A DNA stretch of 49,427 bases from JAAYJR01 sp964495655. Lineage in GTDB: Bacteria > Bacteroidota > Bacteroidia > Bacteroidales > Prolixibacteraceae. The stretch covers positions 1 through 49,427 of the forward strand of contig CAZBWK010000015.1 of the NCBI GenBank assembly GCA_964495655.1, written 5' to 3'. Under the pieces are notes generated by a model. It had not been told where the DNA came from. It worked only from the letters and a program-made list of their open reading frames with translations, and did no database searches. Shown piece after piece: positions 46,913-49,427 of this stretch (position 1 is its first letter; every line of letters starts with the position of its first letter). The translations under genes were made by a program, and so were the position numbers.

Positions 46913-49024
46913 ATGACTGTCCTGAATCTTAAAAATACCAGAAACATTGGCATCATGGCCCACATAGATGCTGGTAAGACAACGGTATCTGAACGTATCC
47001 TGTTCTATACCGGACTTACCCACAGGCTGGGCGAAGTACATGATGGCGCTGCTACTATGGATTGGATGGAGCAGGAACAGGAGAGGGGTATAACCATTAC
47101 CTCGGCCGCAACTACCACCTTTTGGAAATATAACGATACAGAACATAAGATAAACCTCATAGACACTCCCGGACACGTTGATTTCACTGTTGAGGTGGAA
47201 CGTTCGCTGAGAGTGCTCGACGGCAGTGTTGCACTTTTTTGTGCTGTCGGGGGTGTCGAGGCACAATCTGAAACTGTCTGGAGACAGGCTGTTAAATATG
47301 GTGTGCCGCGGATTGCTTTTGTAAATAAAATGGACCGCCAGGGCGCCGATTTCTTCAATGTATATAATGAAATTAAGGAAAAACTCGGTGCAAATCCTGT
47401 GCCTCTTCAGCTTCCGATAGGTTCTGAAGAGAACTTTAAAGGAGTTGTTGATCTTATTGAAATGAAAGCTGTCCGTTGGTCGGAAGATGAGAATCTGGGA
47501 GTTACATATACCCTTGAGGATATACCGGCCGATATAGTTGAACTTGCTTCTGAATGGAGGAGAAAGCTTGTTGAGTCGGTAGCAGAGATGGATGACGAGC
47601 TTCTTGAACGTTATTTTGAAGATTCTGATTCAATTACAAAAGAGGATATTTTACCTGTGATCAGAAAGGCAACCATAAGGGGTATTATTGTGCCTATGAT
47701 GTGTGGATCAGCTTTCAAGAATAAAGGTATTCAAAGACTGCTGGATGCCATCTGTGCATTTCTTCCAAGTCCGCTCGATGTTGGCGACGTTGCCGGAATA
47801 AATCCAGTCATCAGGAAAGAGGTAAAACGCTCTCCCGATATTTCAGAGCCTATGGCAGCTTTGGCCTTTAAAATTGCAACCGACCCGTTTGTGGGGCGCC
47901 TTGCTTATTTGCGTGTATATTCAGGCAAAATAGAGTCCGGTTCGCAGGTGCTGAACAGCAGAACCGGTAAAAAAGAGAGGATATCAAGGCTTTACCAGAT
48001 GCATTCAAATAAGCAGAATCCGAAGGATGTTATCTGGGCAGGTGATATTTGTGCAGTGGTAGGGTTTAAAGATATTAAGACAGGTGATACCCTTTGTGAT
48101 ATAAAGCATCCGATAGAGCTTGAAAGCATGGAGTTCCCGGAGCCGGTGATCGGGATTGCCGTGGAACCAAAATCGCAAAGTGATCTCGACAGATTGTCAA
48201 ACGGACTGTCGAAGCTGGCTGAAGAGGATCCCACCTTTCAGGTTTCCGTAGATCCGGACAGCGGACAGACGGTGATCAGGGGAATGGGTGAACTGCACCT
48301 TGAGATTATAGTCGACAGGCTGAGGCGGGAATTCAATGTTGAGTGTAACCAGGGAGCTCCCCAGGTATCATATAAAGAAGCTATCAGCCTTCCTGTTGAG
48401 CACAGGGAGATATTTAAGAAGCAGACAGGCGGCAAGGGTAAGTTTGCCGATATAATTGTTCAAATGGAGCCTGCAGATGACGGAGTGGCAGGTCTCAATT
48501 TCATTGATAAAGTGAAAGGGGGTAATATACCGCGTGAGTATATTCCTGCTGTAGAAAAGGGATTCAGGGATGTTATGTCCAACGGTCCGCTGGCAGGCTA
48601 TCCGGTCGACAGTCTTAAGGTCACCCTGCTCGACGGATCATATCATTCGGTCGACTCAGACCAGCTGTCGTTTGAAATTTGCGCCAAGCAGGCATTCAGG
48701 CATGCAGCTGCCAAGGCAGGGCCGAAATTGCTTGAGCCGATCATGAAGCTTGAGATAGTTACACCCGAAGAGTATATGGGTGACATAATAGGAGACCTGA
48801 ACCGCAGGAGAGGTGACGTAACAGGTATGCAGACCAAGGGGAATACAAAAGTTATTCATGCAAAAGTGCCGTTAGCCGAGCAATTTGGTTATGTTACGGT
48901 ACTGAGGACTTTATCTTCGGGCAGGGCGACCTCCTCAATGGAGTTCAGTCACTACCAGGAGGTGCCGGCATCGCTTGCAGTTAAGGTGCTGGAGAGTGTA
49001 CAGGGAAGAGTTGATTTATTATAA
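46913..49024 (+). CDS. fusA: Elongation factor G
   Basis: This translational GTPase moves tRNA and mRNA after peptide transfer. The 703 residues include G1 AHIDAGKTT (16-24), G2 RGITITSAATT, G3 DTPGHVDFT, G4 NKMD and G5 near SAF, then domain II, domain III, domain IV (AGLNFIDKVKGGNIPREYIP) and domain V. The classical length and the position after rpsG with a 57-base gap argue for the housekeeping fusA rather than a fusA2 paralogue. No resistance-type substitution is obvious by eye. Confidence 0.97.
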   Translation: MTVLNLKNTRNIGIMAHIDAGKTTVSERILFYTGLTHRLGEVHDGAATMDWMEQEQERGITITSAATTTFWKYNDTEHKINLIDTPGHVDFTVEVERSLRVLDGSVALFCAVGGVEAQSETVWRQAVKYGVPRIAFVNKMDRQGADFFNVYNEIKEKLGANPVPLQLPIGSEENFKGVVDLIEMKAVRWSEDENLGVTYTLEDIPADIVELASEWRRKLVESVAEMDDELLERYFEDSDSITKEDILPVIRKATIRGIIVPMMCGSAFKNKGIQRLLDAICAFLPSPLDVGDVAGINPVIRKEVKRSPDISEPMAALAFKIATDPFVGRLAYLRVYSGKIESGSQVLNSRTGKKERISRLYQMHSNKQNPKDVIWAGDICAVVGFKDIKTGDTLCDIKHPIELESMEFPEPVIGIAVEPKSQSDLDRLSNGLSKLAEEDPTFQVSVDPDSGQTVIRGMGELHLEIIVDRLRREFNVECNQGAPQVSYKEAISLPVEHREIFKKQTGGKGKFADIIVQMEPADDGVAGLNFIDKVKGGNIPREYIPAVEKGFRDVMSNGPLAGYPVDSLKVTLLDGSYHSVDSDQLSFEICAKQAFRHAAAKAGPKLLEPIMKLEIVTPEEYMGDIIGDLNRRRGDVTGMQTKGNTKVIHAKVPLAEQFGYVTVLRTLSSGRATSSMEFSHYQEVPASLAVKVLESVQGRVDLL

Positions 49025-49047
49025 ATAATTATAACAGAGTTCTCACT

Positions 49048-49353
49048 ATGAACCAAAAGATCAGGATAAAGTTAAAATCGTACGATCATAACCTGGTTGA
49101 CAAGTCAGCTGAAAAGATCGTAAAAACCGTAAAAACAACAGGTGCTGTTGTCAGCGGACCTATTCCGTTGCCGACACACAAAAGGATCTTCACGGTTTTG
49201 CGTGCCACCTTCGTAAATAAAAAATCGAGGGAACAGTTTGAACTGTCATCATATAAACGTTTGATCGACATTTACAGTTCAACAGCAAAAACAATTGACG
49301 CCTTGATGAAGCTGGAACTGCCCAGTGGCGTGGAAGTTGAAATTAAAGTTTGA
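49048..49353 (+). CDS. rpsJ: 30S ribosomal protein S10
   Basis: This small-subunit protein also serves as NusE in antitermination. The 101 residues are MNQKIRIKLKSYDHNLVDKS, GPIPLPTHKRIFTVLRATFV with the long extended loop, KKSREQFELSSYKRLIDI and the C-terminal LPSGVEVEIKV. It starts 23 bases after fusA, so the str and S10 operons are joined here without tufA in between, as in many Bacteroidota. Confidence 0.96.
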   Translation: MNQKIRIKLKSYDHNLVDKSAEKIVKTVKTTGAVVSGPIPLPTHKRIFTVLRATFVNKKSREQFELSSYKRLIDIYSSTAKTIDALMKLELPSGVEVEIKV

Positions 49354-49374
49354 TAATGTTAAAAATAGTCTAAA

Positions 49375-49427
49375 ATGGCTGGTATTATTGGAAAAAAAAT
49401 CGGAATGACATCCGTATTCAGTGTTGA
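49375..49427 (+). CDS. rplC: 50S ribosomal protein L3, first 17 codons (runs off right edge)
   Basis: ATG at 49375-49377 opens MAGIIGKKIGMTSVFSV, the diagnostic start of ribosomal protein L3 (GxxGKKxGMTxxF). It is 21 bases after rpsJ, the expected S10-operon order. Only the N-terminus is in the window. Confidence 0.95.
   Translation, partial: MAGIIGKKIGMTSVFSV

Noticed and set aside
46913..49024. fusA as a resistance-linked or secondary EF-G copy
   Set aside because: It sits in the standard rpsL-rpsG-fusA-rpsJ order with normal length and motifs.

Overview
The window is a piece of a Bacteroidota chromosome, most likely a free-living or sediment-type Bacteroidales/Marinilabiliales relative. 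The signs are: a short primary sigma factor without region 1.1; promoter-like boxes of the TAnnTTTG type with little Shine-Dalgarno signal; a fused FeoA-FeoB transporter; a carboxypeptidase-regulatory-domain TonB receptor; the thrA-apgM-thrC order; and many lipoprotein or Tat-exported sulfatases and Gfo/Idh/MocA oxidoreductases. No phage, insertion sequence or CRISPR array is visible.

Layout. 1-1022 (minus): a truncated short-chain dehydrogenase and the start of an NAD-dependent epimerase that leaves the window. 1.2-7.6 kb (plus): a Wzi-type outer-membrane barrel, an M49 (dipeptidyl-peptidase III-like) lipoprotein, and a small His/Cys-rich protein followed by a TonB receptor that probably handles a metal. 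7.6-11.1 kb (minus): a candidate small RNA, then a tight operon of a TPR/SPOR protein, ClpS, NfeD and flotillin FloA. 11.4-20 kb (plus): bcp-recA, the threonine operon thrA-apgM-thrC, then rpoD-rpe. 20-22.7 kb (minus): FeoAB and a small Cys-rich membrane partner. 22.8-28.2 kb: a HEAT-like unknown, tRNA-Arg(ACG), a stand-alone GMP-synthetase-type ATP pyrophosphatase, an exported oxidoreductase, YdcF, YebC and DUF2795. 28.3-29.7 kb (minus): an arginine-decarboxylase-family PLP enzyme.

30-41.9 kb (plus) is an accessory block of exported catabolic enzymes: two sulfatases, a two-domain esterase, a metallophosphoesterase, a GH109-like protein, another Gfo/Idh/MocA protein, a DUF6807/PmoA-like lipoprotein and an amidohydrolase. 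There is no SusC/SusD pair, and the block starts just after the 35-codon stump of an ECF sigma factor. I read it as a periplasmic, possibly redox-assisted, degradation system for sulfated glycans or glycosides. 42-45.7 kb holds a C39-peptidase ABC exporter and its HlyD adaptor with no visible peptide substrate. 45.7 kb to the right edge is the start of the str/S10 ribosomal cluster (rpsL, rpsG, fusA, rpsJ, rplC) behind two near-identical tandem promoters.

The most notable non-gene signal is a family of about ten intergenic double-hairpin repeats. Each is two inverted copies of a roughly 36-base REP-like unit around a conserved spacer. Most follow a stop codon closely, including one inside the threonine operon that creates a false N-terminal extension of apgM. 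Other leads are an 11-base leader motif (ATGAAACGAGC) found four times, a candidate approximately 85-nt RNA with its own promoter and terminator, and several enzymes with altered active-site residues.
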